A stretch of 64,000 bases of DNA from Psychrobacter sp. UBA3483 (GTDB taxonomy: Bacteria > Pseudomonadota > Gammaproteobacteria > Pseudomonadales > Moraxellaceae). Position numbers and translations under genes: made by a program. Within the stretch, counting starts at the first letter, position 1; each line of letters begins with the position of its first letter. Location: NCBI RefSeq assembly GCF_002377905.1, contig NZ_DFQS01000004.1:1-64000 (forward strand). The letters are read 5' to 3'. Below, one piece after another: positions 25,847 to 33,860 of the stretch. Under the pieces are notes generated by a model. It saw only the letters and a list, made by a program, of their open reading frames with translations. It was not told the DNA's origin and searched no databases.

Positions 25847-25872
25847 CTGACTGATAAAAAGGATTAATAAAG

Positions 25873-28686
25873 ATGAATTATTATAAGGATGCTGATAGCA
25901 CCGAAACCCAAGAATGGCTGGAAGCCTTTGAGTCCGTTATCAAACATGCCGATAAGGATCGGGCACAGTTTTTATTAAAAGCGCTATATAACATGGCGGT
26001 ACAAGAAGGGCTGCCATTTAACCGTCTCGATACCGCTTATATCAATACCATCGCGGTCGAAGATGAGCCAATGTACCCAGGTGACTTGACGATCGAGCGC
26101 AAAATTCGAGCTTTGATTCGCTACAATGCTTTGGCTATGGTTATGCGCGCCAATAAGAATGATGATGATTTAGGCGGTCACTTAGCAACTTTTGCTTCAA
26201 GTGCGACCCTTTATGAAACCGGCTTTAACCATTTCTTTCGGGCGGCAAGCGATCATTTCGGCGGTGACATGATTTATTATCAAGGCCACTCAGCGCCCGG
26301 TATTTATGCGCGCTCTTATTTAGAAGGTCGTTTAGATGAAGAGCAGCTGGATAATTTTCGCCGTGAAGTGGGCGGTAAGGGCCTGTCAAGCTATCCGCAC
26401 CCATATTTGATGCCAGATTATTGGCAGTTCCCAACCGTGTCGATGGGCTTGGGTCCGATTATGTCCATTTATCATGCGCACGTGCATCGCTATATGGAAA
26501 ACCGCGGTTTATTAGAAAAAGAAGATCGCAAGATTTGGACGTTCTTGGGTGATGGCGAAACTGATGAGCCAGAAAGCTTGGGTGCCATTTCGCTTGCTGG
26601 TCGTGAGAAGTTGGACAATTTAATTTGGGTCGTTAACTGTAACTTACAGCGCCTCGATGGTCCTGTACGTGGTAACGGTAAGATTATTCAAGAGCTTGAG
26701 TCGGTATTCCGCGGTGCAGGCTGGCGCGTGATTAAGGTGATTTGGGGCGGTCAGTGGGATACCTTGTTAGATAAAGATGTGACAGGCGTGCTTAAATATC
26801 GCATGGAAGAAGCGGTCGACGGTGAATATCAGCTATATGAAGCCCGTACGCCTGAATTTACACGTAAAGAGTTTTTTGGTAAATATCCAGAGTTAGAGGA
26901 GATGGCAAACGAGCTGTCTGACCATGATATCTCACGCTTAAACCGTGGCGGTCATGATCCGATGAAGGTCTATGCTGCTTTTAGTGAAGCCATGAAAACT
27001 AAAGGCCAACCGACCGTGGTCTTGGTGAAAACGGTTAAAGGCTATGGTCTGTCTAATCAAGCCCAAGCGGTCAATAAAACGCACCAAATCAAAAAACTTG
27101 ATCATGAAGCCTTGATGTACTTCCGCGACCGCTTTGATTTGCCGTTTACCGATGAAGAGTTAGAAACGCTACCGTTTTATCGTCCAAAAGAAGATTCGCT
27201 GGAGATGAAATACCTAAAAGGTCGCCGTGAAGCCTTAGGTGGTCATCTGCCCAATCGCCGTAGTGGTCATATTCCATTAAATATTCCAGAATTGTCTATT
27301 TTCGATCGCGTGCTAAAAGGCAGTAATGGTAAAGAGCAGTCGACTACCATGGTGTTTGTGCGCTTGCTAGCAGCCATGCTAAAAAATAAAGATATCCAAG
27401 ATCGCGTTGTGCCTATTGTTCCTGATGAAGCGCGCACCTTTGGTCTAGAAGGTATGTTCCGCCAATTGGGCATTTATTCAGCTTCTGGACAAAAATATAC
27501 GCCAGAGGATAGTGAAGCTTTGATGGGCTATAAAGAAGCCATCGATGGTCATATGTTAGAGGAAGGTATCAACGAAGCGGGTGCAATGAGTACATGGATT
27601 GCTCTGGCAACCAGTTATTCTGTCAACGCCTTGCCGATGATTCCACTTTATATTTATTACTCTATGTTTGGCTTCCAGCGCGTTGGCGACTTGGCATGGG
27701 CAGCGGGTGACTGTCAGGCGCAAGGCTTCTTGCTTGGCGCAACGGCTGGTCGTACCACGCTAAACGGCGAAGGCTTGCAGCATCAAGACGGTCATTCACA
27801 AATTTTATTTAACGTCGTACCGAACTGTGTGACTTATGATCCTTGCTTCGGTTATGAGCTGGCAGTGATTATGCATGATGGTCTACGCCGCATGTATGGT
27901 GAGGGCGAGCGCGTTTATTATTACTTAACTTTGATGAATGAAAACTACGAACAACCTGCTATGCCAGAAGGCGTGGAAGAAGGCATCAAGCGTGGAATGT
28001 ACTTATTAGAAGACAATGGTTCAAGCCAAGTTCAGCTATTAGGTTCAGGCGTGATTTTACGTGAAGTGCAAAAAGCGGCGAAAATACTAAAAGATGAGTT
28101 TAATATCTCATCTAACGTCTGGAGCGTAACCAGCTTTAACGAGCTGACCCGCGATGGTATGGCTTGTGATGACTATAACCGCCTGCATCCAATGGATGAA
28201 GAAGTGGTGCCATGGGTCACTGAACAGCTTGCCCCGCACGAAGGTATCGTCGTCGCAGCAACCGATTATATGCGCAATTATCCAGAGCAAATCCGCGCTT
28301 GGTTGCCTGACAATCGCCCTTATACGACTTTAGGTACTGATGGCTATGGTCGCTCAGACACCCGTGAGCAGTTACGTAGCTTCTTCCACGTCGATGCCGC
28401 GCACATTGTGGTTGCCACGCTTAAGCGCTTAGCTGATGAAGGTGAGGTTGAAATGCGTCTGGTAAAAGATGCGATTTCAAGCTTTGGTATCGAAGCGGAT
28501 CAACCGCCTGCATGGCAACAGCAGCCTCATTATGATCATTTCCCAGATGCCCCAGGTCCTGACAATGTACATCCGAACCCTGTGCCAGAGTTTGTCAGTG
28601 AAGATGATGACGAAATAAGTAGCGAAGGTCGCGCAGAAGATCCAGCCGATGCCGCCTTACTCAATGATGACGACATCAAAGAATAG
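25873..28686 (+). CDS. aceE: Pyruvate dehydrogenase E1 component (homodimeric)
   Basis: The thiamine-diphosphate E1 subunit, which decarboxylates pyruvate and acetylates the lipoyl groups of AceF, feeding acetyl-CoA synthesis. The 937 residues compare with about 887 in Escherichia coli. Motifs include GGHLATFASSATLYETGFNH, YYQGHSAPGIYARSYLEGRL, the thiamine diphosphate motif from GDGETDEPESLG to NLIWVVNCNLQRLDGPVRGN, and VPIVPDEARTFGLEGMFRQ. The C-terminus carries an extra acidic tail (SEDDDEISSEGRAEDPADAA). AAGGA precedes the ATG by 9 bases. It is followed 38 bases later by aceF, so they form an operon. Confidence 0.98.
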   Translation: MNYYKDADSTETQEWLEAFESVIKHADKDRAQFLLKALYNMAVQEGLPFNRLDTAYINTIAVEDEPMYPGDLTIERKIRALIRYNALAMVMRANKNDDDLGGHLATFASSATLYETGFNHFFRAASDHFGGDMIYYQGHSAPGIYARSYLEGRLDEEQLDNFRREVGGKGLSSYPHPYLMPDYWQFPTVSMGLGPIMSIYHAHVHRYMENRGLLEKEDRKIWTFLGDGETDEPESLGAISLAGREKLDNLIWVVNCNLQRLDGPVRGNGKIIQELESVFRGAGWRVIKVIWGGQWDTLLDKDVTGVLKYRMEEAVDGEYQLYEARTPEFTRKEFFGKYPELEEMANELSDHDISRLNRGGHDPMKVYAAFSEAMKTKGQPTVVLVKTVKGYGLSNQAQAVNKTHQIKKLDHEALMYFRDRFDLPFTDEELETLPFYRPKEDSLEMKYLKGRREALGGHLPNRRSGHIPLNIPELSIFDRVLKGSNGKEQSTTMVFVRLLAAMLKNKDIQDRVVPIVPDEARTFGLEGMFRQLGIYSASGQKYTPEDSEALMGYKEAIDGHMLEEGINEAGAMSTWIALATSYSVNALPMIPLYIYYSMFGFQRVGDLAWAAGDCQAQGFLLGATAGRTTLNGEGLQHQDGHSQILFNVVPNCVTYDPCFGYELAVIMHDGLRRMYGEGERVYYYLTLMNENYEQPAMPEGVEEGIKRGMYLLEDNGSSQVQLLGSGVILREVQKAAKILKDEFNISSNVWSVTSFNELTRDGMACDDYNRLHPMDEEVVPWVTEQLAPHEGIVVAATDYMRNYPEQIRAWLPDNRPYTTLGTDGYGRSDTREQLRSFFHVDAAHIVVATLKRLADEGEVEMRLVKDAISSFGIEADQPPAWQQQPHYDHFPDAPGPDNVHPNPVPEFVSEDDDEISSEGRAEDPADAALLNDDDIKE

Positions 28687-28724
28687 CCGAAAGACAAGGC
28701 AATATAATAAAAGGAGAATTACGG

Positions 28725-30494
28725 ATGGACATTAAAGCCCCCGATTTGGGTGTTGATAGCGCCGAAGTCAGTGAGATTATGGTCGAAGTTGGCGACGTTA
28801 TTGCAAAAGACGACAATATTATTTTATTAGAATCTGATAAAGCCTCAGTAGAAGTACCAAGCTCGGCTGCCGGTAAAGTGACTAAAATAAGCGTGGCAGT
28901 AGGCGATCAAGTCAGCGAAGGTATGGTGCTCATTGAGCTTGAAAGCGATAATGATGCTGACAGTGACAGTGACAGCGACAGTCAAAGCACTAGCGCTGAT
29001 ACAGAAAACAAAACAGACGCTGCTGCCGACAAAAAAGATGCAGCGCAGGATAATCAGCAAGCAGATACTAATCCAGCTGAGACAAATGCTTCTCAACCAG
29101 CAAAACAAGCAAGCGAGCAAGCAGGAAAAGCAACCACGCATGCTTTGCCAGACCTAGGCGTCGATGAAGCGCAAGTGTCTGAGATCATGGTCAGTGTCGG
29201 TGATATGGTCACTGCGGATCAATCCATTTTGCTCATTGAATCTGATAAAGCGTCGGTCGAAGTGCCAGCACCAGAAGCAGGCAAGGTTGAAGAAATATTG
29301 GTGCAAGCGGGTGATATGGTCGCCAATGGTCAAGATTTTATCGTGATTATTGGTGAGGGTTCAGAGAGCGCCAATAATAATGCTAGTGAATCTAAGGCTG
29401 ATACTTCTGAGTCGCAAGCGTCCAAGCCAGCTGAATCAACCAAGCAAACGAAATCAGCTGATCAGTCAGCTAAGTCGCAAACGACTGGTGAGCCTAAACA
29501 AGCCGCTAAGTCTACGACTAATATTAGCGCTGCAAATGCTAAGCTAACCGAATCGCAAGTCAATGAAAAAATGGTCGATATCTATGCTGGTCCTGCCGTG
29601 CGTAAGCTTGCGCGTCAGCTAGGAGTTGATATCACCCAAGTGACTGGCTCTGCGCTTAACGACCGTATTTTAAAAGAAGATTTGTTTGCGCATGTAAAAG
29701 ACAGCTTAAGTAAGCAAAAAACTGCGCCTACCAGTAGTAGTACTGTAAGCTCGAGCCTGCCAAGCTTACCTGATATGAGCAATGCTGAGATATGGGGCGA
29801 GAGCGAAGTACAAGATTTAAGCCGTCTACAAAAAGTCTCAATACCGCAGCTTAATTATAATACCTTATTGCCGCAAGTGACGCAGTTTGACTTATCTGAC
29901 ATCACGGAAACTGAAAAGTTACGTGGTGAGCTTAAAGGTGCTATGAAAGCGGAAGGTATCGGCTTCACTATTTTGGCTTTTGTCGTTAAAGCAACTGCTT
30001 ATGCATTAACCCAGCATCCGCGCTTTAATAGTCATTTGAGTGACGATAATACCCAAGTTATCTTACGTAAAAGCGTCAATATGGGCATTGCGGTTGCGAC
30101 TGATGATGGCCTGATTGTCCCTGTTATCAAAAATGTGCAAGATAAAGGCCTAAAGCAAATTGCCATTGAGATAGGTGAGCTTGCGGTCAAAGCGCGTGAT
30201 AAAAAGCTGACGGCTAAAGAATTGCAAGGTGCAAGCTTTACGATATCTAGTCAAGGTAACTTAGGTGGTACCGCATTTACGCCACTGGTAAATTGGCCGC
30301 AAGTAGGTATTTTAGGGGTCTCAGAAGCCAGTATGCAGCCGCGTTGGAATGCTAGTAAGCAATCTTTCGAGCCGCGTCTGATGTTGCCGTTATCTTTGTC
30401 TTACGATCATCGCGTGATTAATGGCGCTGATGCCGCGGTATTTACCCGCTATATTGCAAGCTTATTGGCAGATCCACGCCGTATCTTGCTATAG
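28725..30494 (+). CDS. aceF: Pyruvate dehydrogenase E2, dihydrolipoamide acetyltransferase
   Basis: Core subunit that passes the acetyl group from lipoate to CoA. Of 589 residues, two lipoyl domains are seen, with lysine motifs ESDKASVEVP at about residues 37-46 and 175-184. They are joined by flexible linkers rich in Ala, Ser, Asp and Gln, one holding a SDSDSDS run. A peripheral-subunit-binding domain follows (VRKLARQLGVDITQVTGSAL, about 290-315), then the catalytic domain with SYDHRVINGADAAVF near the C-terminus. The active-site His is present; the usual second residue Asp is Asn, as in Azotobacter vinelandii E2p. No E3 gene follows. A terminator is at 30529. Confidence 0.98.
   Translation: MDIKAPDLGVDSAEVSEIMVEVGDVIAKDDNIILLESDKASVEVPSSAAGKVTKISVAVGDQVSEGMVLIELESDNDADSDSDSDSQSTSADTENKTDAAADKKDAAQDNQQADTNPAETNASQPAKQASEQAGKATTHALPDLGVDEAQVSEIMVSVGDMVTADQSILLIESDKASVEVPAPEAGKVEEILVQAGDMVANGQDFIVIIGEGSESANNNASESKADTSESQASKPAESTKQTKSADQSAKSQTTGEPKQAAKSTTNISAANAKLTESQVNEKMVDIYAGPAVRKLARQLGVDITQVTGSALNDRILKEDLFAHVKDSLSKQKTAPTSSSTVSSSLPSLPDMSNAEIWGESEVQDLSRLQKVSIPQLNYNTLLPQVTQFDLSDITETEKLRGELKGAMKAEGIGFTILAFVVKATAYALTQHPRFNSHLSDDNTQVILRKSVNMGIAVATDDGLIVPVIKNVQDKGLKQIAIEIGELAVKARDKKLTAKELQGASFTISSQGNLGGTAFTPLVNWPQVGILGVSEASMQPRWNASKQSFEPRLMLPLSLSYDHRVINGADAAVFTRYIASLLADPRRILL
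28959..28982 (+). repeat. Short tandem repeat in an aceF linker
   Basis: Four copies of a 6-base unit (GACAGT, one copy GACAGC) encode an alternating Ser-Asp run between the two lipoyl domains. Being in frame, length changes would alter only linker length. Confidence 0.8.
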
Positions 30495-30528
30495 TTTTAG
30501 GGTTAAGTAAACATATCATGGTTAATAG

Positions 30529-30556
30529 AAAAGACTATCTGCGGATGGTCTTTTTT
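30529..30556 (+). terminator. Terminator of aceE-aceF
   Basis: An 11-bp stem with one G-U pair, loop TGCG and a T run to 30556, 35 bases after the aceF stop. Confidence 0.85.
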
Positions 30557-30594
30557 ATATCCTTTATTATAAAAATATCTATACCCAGACAAAA

Positions 30595-30620
30595 AGAAGC
30601 CAGCTATTAAGCTGGCTTCT
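30595..30620 (-). terminator. Terminator of the OmpW-type gene
   Basis: A perfect 11-bp stem (30595-30605 with 30610-30620) around ATTA, with an A tract on its left side that reads as a U run on the minus strand. It lies 38 bases beyond the porin stop. Confidence 0.85.
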
Positions 30621-30657
30621 CTTATTTATGGTGTTCAGTTTATAGCAATGGACTATA

Positions 30658-31284
30658 TTAGAACTGTTTTACGAAAGCAACGCCATATACCCAAGGGCTG
30701 ATATCGATTTCACCAGCATCTACACCGTTCAACTTAGCATCAGTTTTGATGTCCATGTAACGTGCATCGATACGGAATGACTCAGTCGGTGCAAATGGAA
30801 TATCAAGACCGATATGGCCAGCAACACCAACGCTATCGTCAAGATCTAGGTCCGCGCCGTTAGAAACTTTTTCTTTAAAGAAAGTCGTGTAGTTCACACC
30901 AACACCAACAAAAGGTTTCACGTTCATAGGCGTGTTATAGCCATCGAAATGGTATTGTAGTGAAAGAGTAGGTGGTAAATGCTGAGTTTTACCTGTCAAA
31001 ACACGATTGCCAGCTGCATCATTTAGATCAAAATCATGATGAAATGGAATTGCTGCTAGTAGTTCAACACCAACGTTATTAGCGATAAAGTATTCGCCAC
31101 TGATGGTTGGGCGTACATCGCCATCAACATCAACAGATAGACCGTTATTTAAAGTACCGTTATCGCTTTTAGGATCAACATAATGTGCGCCAGCAGCGAT
31201 AGACCAAGTACCAGCAGGTACTGCAAAAGCAGTAGTCATAGTAAGGGCAGTTGCAGCAGCTAAAACTAGGGATTGTAGTTTCAT
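30658..31284 (-). CDS. ompW: OmpW-family outer membrane protein
   Basis: A small eight-stranded outer-membrane barrel of the OmpW family, thought to pass hydrophobic or small molecules. The start at 31284 is preferred over the upstream codon at 31302, because GAGG is 9 bases before it and the signal peptide MKLQSLVLAAATALTMTTAF then begins cleanly. This gives 208 residues. Alternating strands include GTWSIAAGAHYVDPKSDNGT, GVELLAAIPFHHDFDLND, HLPPTLSLQYHFD and VKPFVGVGVNYTTFFKE; the C-terminus ends in AFVKQF, a terminal aromatic as expected for barrel assembly. It is a single gene convergent with aceF. Confidence 0.9.
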   Translation of the reverse strand: MKLQSLVLAAATALTMTTAFAVPAGTWSIAAGAHYVDPKSDNGTLNNGLSVDVDGDVRPTISGEYFIANNVGVELLAAIPFHHDFDLNDAAGNRVLTGKTQHLPPTLSLQYHFDGYNTPMNVKPFVGVGVNYTTFFKEKVSNGADLDLDDSVGVAGHIGLDIPFAPTESFRIDARYMDIKTDAKLNGVDAGEIDISPWVYGVAFVKQF

Positions 31285-31601
31285 CGTTAAGTTCCTCAAC
31301 ATAATAGATGTTATTGGTCAGTTTCTAATGAGGGATGGCATCAGTGACCGTTATATAACGTCAGAGTTAAGATATAACTCGTAACATTATTTCTCTATTA
31401 TAATACAAAAACCTCACGAGAAGTAAGGTTTTAAACAGGAAGTTGGCATAATTGTATTGTATGTTACAGTCATGGCGGATTTTATAGGTTAAATTACCCT
31501 TTCTATTTTTAAATACTCTTCTTATGCTAAACCTGCATTTTCAATTGTCATTATTAAACGATAGAAATGAATAAATAGAAATAAACAGATAGAAGGATAG
31601 A
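31285..31601. promoter_or_regulatory. Divergent promoter region, ompW and the small membrane gene
   Basis: 317 AT-rich bases. A hairpin near 31408-31432 (AAAACCT/AGGTTTT) could be part of an ompW leader. Nothing else is recognisable. Confidence 0.35.
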
Positions 31602-31838
31602 TTGGATATTATGCTCGGTTATTGTAGTAACTCTCCGCTGCGCTGTGAAAATGCTCGCTCAATTAAGCTTTTAAACCAAATGGATGCCTGTTGCCCTAAA
31701 TGTGGCTTGTTTTTATTACCAGCACAAAACTTAAGCAATCAATTACGGGCGGATGAACGCTTTTTACGTTTGGTCTTTTTTGCCACGGTAGTGGTATTAT
31801 TAATCGCGACCTACATTTATTACATAAATTTTGTATAA
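31602..31838 (+). CDS. Small zinc-ribbon-like membrane protein
   Basis: A 78-residue protein. The first half has cysteines in LGYCSNSPLRCENA and DACCPKCGLFLLP, resembling a small zinc ribbon (CPKCG knuckle). The second half ends in one membrane helix, LRLVFFATVVVLLIATYIYY. It starts at TTG 31602, with AAGG 5 bases upstream, or at ATG 31611, with AAGG 14 bases upstream; both fit. Function unknown. It lies 135 bases before the K+ channel gene, whose C-terminus carries a very similar CPHCG motif, so a shared role is conceivable but not shown. Confidence 0.65.
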   Translation: MDIMLGYCSNSPLRCENARSIKLLNQMDACCPKCGLFLLPAQNLSNQLRADERFLRLVFFATVVVLLIATYIYYINFV

Positions 31839-31973
31839 TCATAATGTTTAAAAAAAATTGCTATAAATTGTTTAAAAATCCTCATTGATGCTGCAAGCGC
31901 AACTGCCTTTTTGTTGATATCTCCTATCTGATTTTTATAACATAAAACCGATATTACACCACATAGGGACGGC

Positions 31974-32954
31974 ATGCTATTCCAATCTATTCGGCGCTTG
32001 CGTCTTTTCGTCTATAACATTCTCCAAAACGATGAGCATGACACGCTCTTTAGTCGCTATGTCGATTACTTTCTCATTTTTTTGATTATGGCGAACGTCA
32101 CGGCGGTCATCGCTGAGTCGGTCGACAACTGGTATTATCCGTATCAGGCGTATTTTACGTGGTTTGAAAACTTATCTATCGTGGTATTTTCTATCGAGTA
32201 TTTACTGAGGTTATGGAGTGTCGCTGAAGCCAAACCTGATAATACGACGTGGCGTCAGCGCTGGGATTGGCTAAAAAGTCCATCTGCATTGATTGATATT
32301 ATTGCCATTGCCCCCGCATTTTTGAATTTCTTTGTCAGTATCGATTTGCGCTTCTTACGTATTTTGCGTCTATTTCGGATTCTGAAACTTACCCGCTATT
32401 TTGCCTCATTGCGTATTTTATTGGTGGTTATTAGTAAAGAAAAAGGCTCGTTTCAAGCGGTCATTTTTATCCTAATTATTATGATTGTGACGGCGTCGAG
32501 TGGCATTTATTTGGTCGAAAACCACGCCCAGCCCGAGGAGTTTGAGTCGATACCCAAAGCTATGTGGTGGGCGGTGGTCACCCTGACGACGGTTGGTTAC
32601 GGAGATGTCACGCCTATCACCAGTGCTGGTAAGATATTGGGTGCACTTATCACCATACTCGGCGTTGGTCTTGCGGCTTTGCCAGCGGGTATTTTGGCGA
32701 CGGGTCTGGCAAATGAGCTCAGTCAGCGCCGAGAAGAGCTCGAGCAAGATTTTCGCGAACAACTGGTCGATAGTGATTTTGATTTGGTGCAAAATCAGAT
32801 GATGATTGAAAAGATTCGCCGCGAGCTTGGACTAGACAAAGAGCAAGCACAAGAGATAGTGCTGCAAGTATTGCGTGAAAAAGAGCTTGAGCGCCGAGAA
32901 AAGGAAGTGCGGCAAAAGAATTTTTGTCCGCATTGCGGTGAGCCGTTAGAATAA
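31974..32954 (+). CDS. Voltage-gated potassium channel (Kv type)
   Basis: A 326-residue six-helix cation channel. An S4-like voltage sensor with regularly spaced arginines is DLRFLRILRLFRILKLTRYF (about residues 122-141). The pore helix and potassium filter TLTTVGYGDVTP (about 203-214) and a following S6 (about 222-248, ILGALITILGVGLAALPAGI) are clear. A cytosolic coiled-coil-like helix rich in Glu, Arg and Gln follows. The extreme C-terminus is NFCPHCGEPLE. The only two cysteines in the protein form this CxxC pair. The channel is probably a tetramer controlling K+ flux and membrane potential. A weak terminator follows. Confidence 0.93.
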   Translation: MLFQSIRRLRLFVYNILQNDEHDTLFSRYVDYFLIFLIMANVTAVIAESVDNWYYPYQAYFTWFENLSIVVFSIEYLLRLWSVAEAKPDNTTWRQRWDWLKSPSALIDIIAIAPAFLNFFVSIDLRFLRILRLFRILKLTRYFASLRILLVVISKEKGSFQAVIFILIIMIVTASSGIYLVENHAQPEEFESIPKAMWWAVVTLTTVGYGDVTPITSAGKILGALITILGVGLAALPAGILATGLANELSQRREELEQDFREQLVDSDFDLVQNQMMIEKIRRELGLDKEQAQEIVLQVLREKELERREKEVRQKNFCPHCGEPLE

Positions 32955-32984
32955 AGCGAATAGTTAAAAATTTTGGACAAAAAT

Positions 32985-33028
32985 AAAAAAGGCAAAACGT
33001 GAAATCTCAATAGCATTTTGCCCTTTTT
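32985..33028. terminator. Weak bidirectional terminator between the K+ channel and TerD genes
   Basis: A 7-bp stem (GGCAAAA with TTTTGCC) is extended by A and T runs with one bulged C, around a loop of about 18 bases. It separates convergent genes. Confidence 0.6.
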
Positions 33029-33082
33029 AATCGATAGGTTTTTTAATTGACAGCTAAAAACCAATCCGATATTGGTTATATA

Positions 33083-33745
33083 TCAGTTCATAGCTGGCGT
33101 AATCGGTAGAGCGCGTGCCAATTCATGAGCCACTTCTTGCGCGGCGGTTGCTAAATCTTTTGCCGGTAATGGCAGACTTTCTAAAGTCAGATGCCAATCG
33201 TCGACTTCTCGGCGCAAGTGCGCTGCCCAAAGTGTTACACAATCACGTGGTAGCTGCTTTAAGTTAATTTCAAAAACGCGGTTGCCTTCATCATCACTTA
33301 AATGTATCTCGCCTTTTTTGACTCTACTAAAAGGTAGGCCGTGATAGGAGTTGGCGATTAAGGCTATATGGGTAATATGCGCAGGTATTTTATCCAAATA
33401 AAGCCTGATTTGCTCTTGGTCAAGCGGCGCAAGGTACATCGCTTGCTCGCCGCGGTCTTTGCCGTTGAGACTATCACCTTGATGTTTGATAGATTCTGCT
33501 TTATCCCGTAACTGCTTAAACCAAACGATATCGCTGATGGTGCAGTTGTCGTTATATAGTACGCAGGCCAAATCGATATCAATCGCGCCTGCATTTTTTT
33601 TAAGGCGTTTCTTTAGGTTTTTAAATAAGCCTTTTTGCTCAATTTTAGTGAATTCATAATTGAGCGCAAAAAATAATGTCCCCGTATCTAAGCCCAGCCC
33701 TCTTAAACTGTCTGAAAGTAATGGTGATGGGGTAGTGGTTGACAT
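33083..33745 (-). CDS. TerD-domain protein, isolated
   Basis: A 220-residue cytosolic protein with one TerD domain, the calcium-binding fold of the tellurite-resistance/stress proteins TerD, TerZ and CABP1. Family-like features are IDIDLACVLYNDNCTISDIV, then HQGDSLNGKDRG in place of the usual acidic D-N-x-T-G-x-G loop, YLDKIPAHITHIALIANSYH and EIHLSDDEGNRVFEINL. The key loop departs from consensus, so calcium binding is uncertain. Ter genes usually come in clusters (terZABCDEF); here no other is near, so it is a stand-alone TerD. It lies 115 bases downstream of a WYL regulator on the same strand and may be its target. Confidence 0.75.
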   Translation of the reverse strand: MSTTTPSPLLSDSLRGLGLDTGTLFFALNYEFTKIEQKGLFKNLKKRLKKNAGAIDIDLACVLYNDNCTISDIVWFKQLRDKAESIKHQGDSLNGKDRGEQAMYLAPLDQEQIRLYLDKIPAHITHIALIANSYHGLPFSRVKKGEIHLSDDEGNRVFEINLKQLPRDCVTLWAAHLRREVDDWHLTLESLPLPAKDLATAAQEVAHELARALPITPAMN

Positions 33746-33860
33746 AATATTCCTTTTGGGTTTTTAATTTCGCCATTGTTTTTTAAATAATATAAGCGTC
33801 AGTGCATTTGAGTATAGCTATTAGGTTTTATCGTCATTAATAATGAGCTATTTTTCTTTG

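Larger units (their letters stand above)
25166..25872. promoter_or_regulatory. Long AT-rich spacer upstream of aceE
   Basis: 707 bases, the longest gene-free stretch here. It carries the DUF11 operon promoter on one side and the aceE leader on the other. Visible elements are a promoter-like pair at 25570-25598, a 6-bp inverted repeat at 25641-25661 (ACCGTT/AACGGT) and another at 25829-25846. Only very short frames occur. A long 5' leader or a small RNA is possible but unproven. Confidence 0.4.

Noticed and set aside
28845..29141. 98-codon frame opposite aceF
   Set aside because: Antisense to the Ala/Ser/Asp-rich linker of AceF, which gives an open complementary frame.
32472..32792. 106-codon frame opposite the K+ channel gene
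   Set aside because: Lies wholly inside a clear channel gene on the other strand and has no motif.
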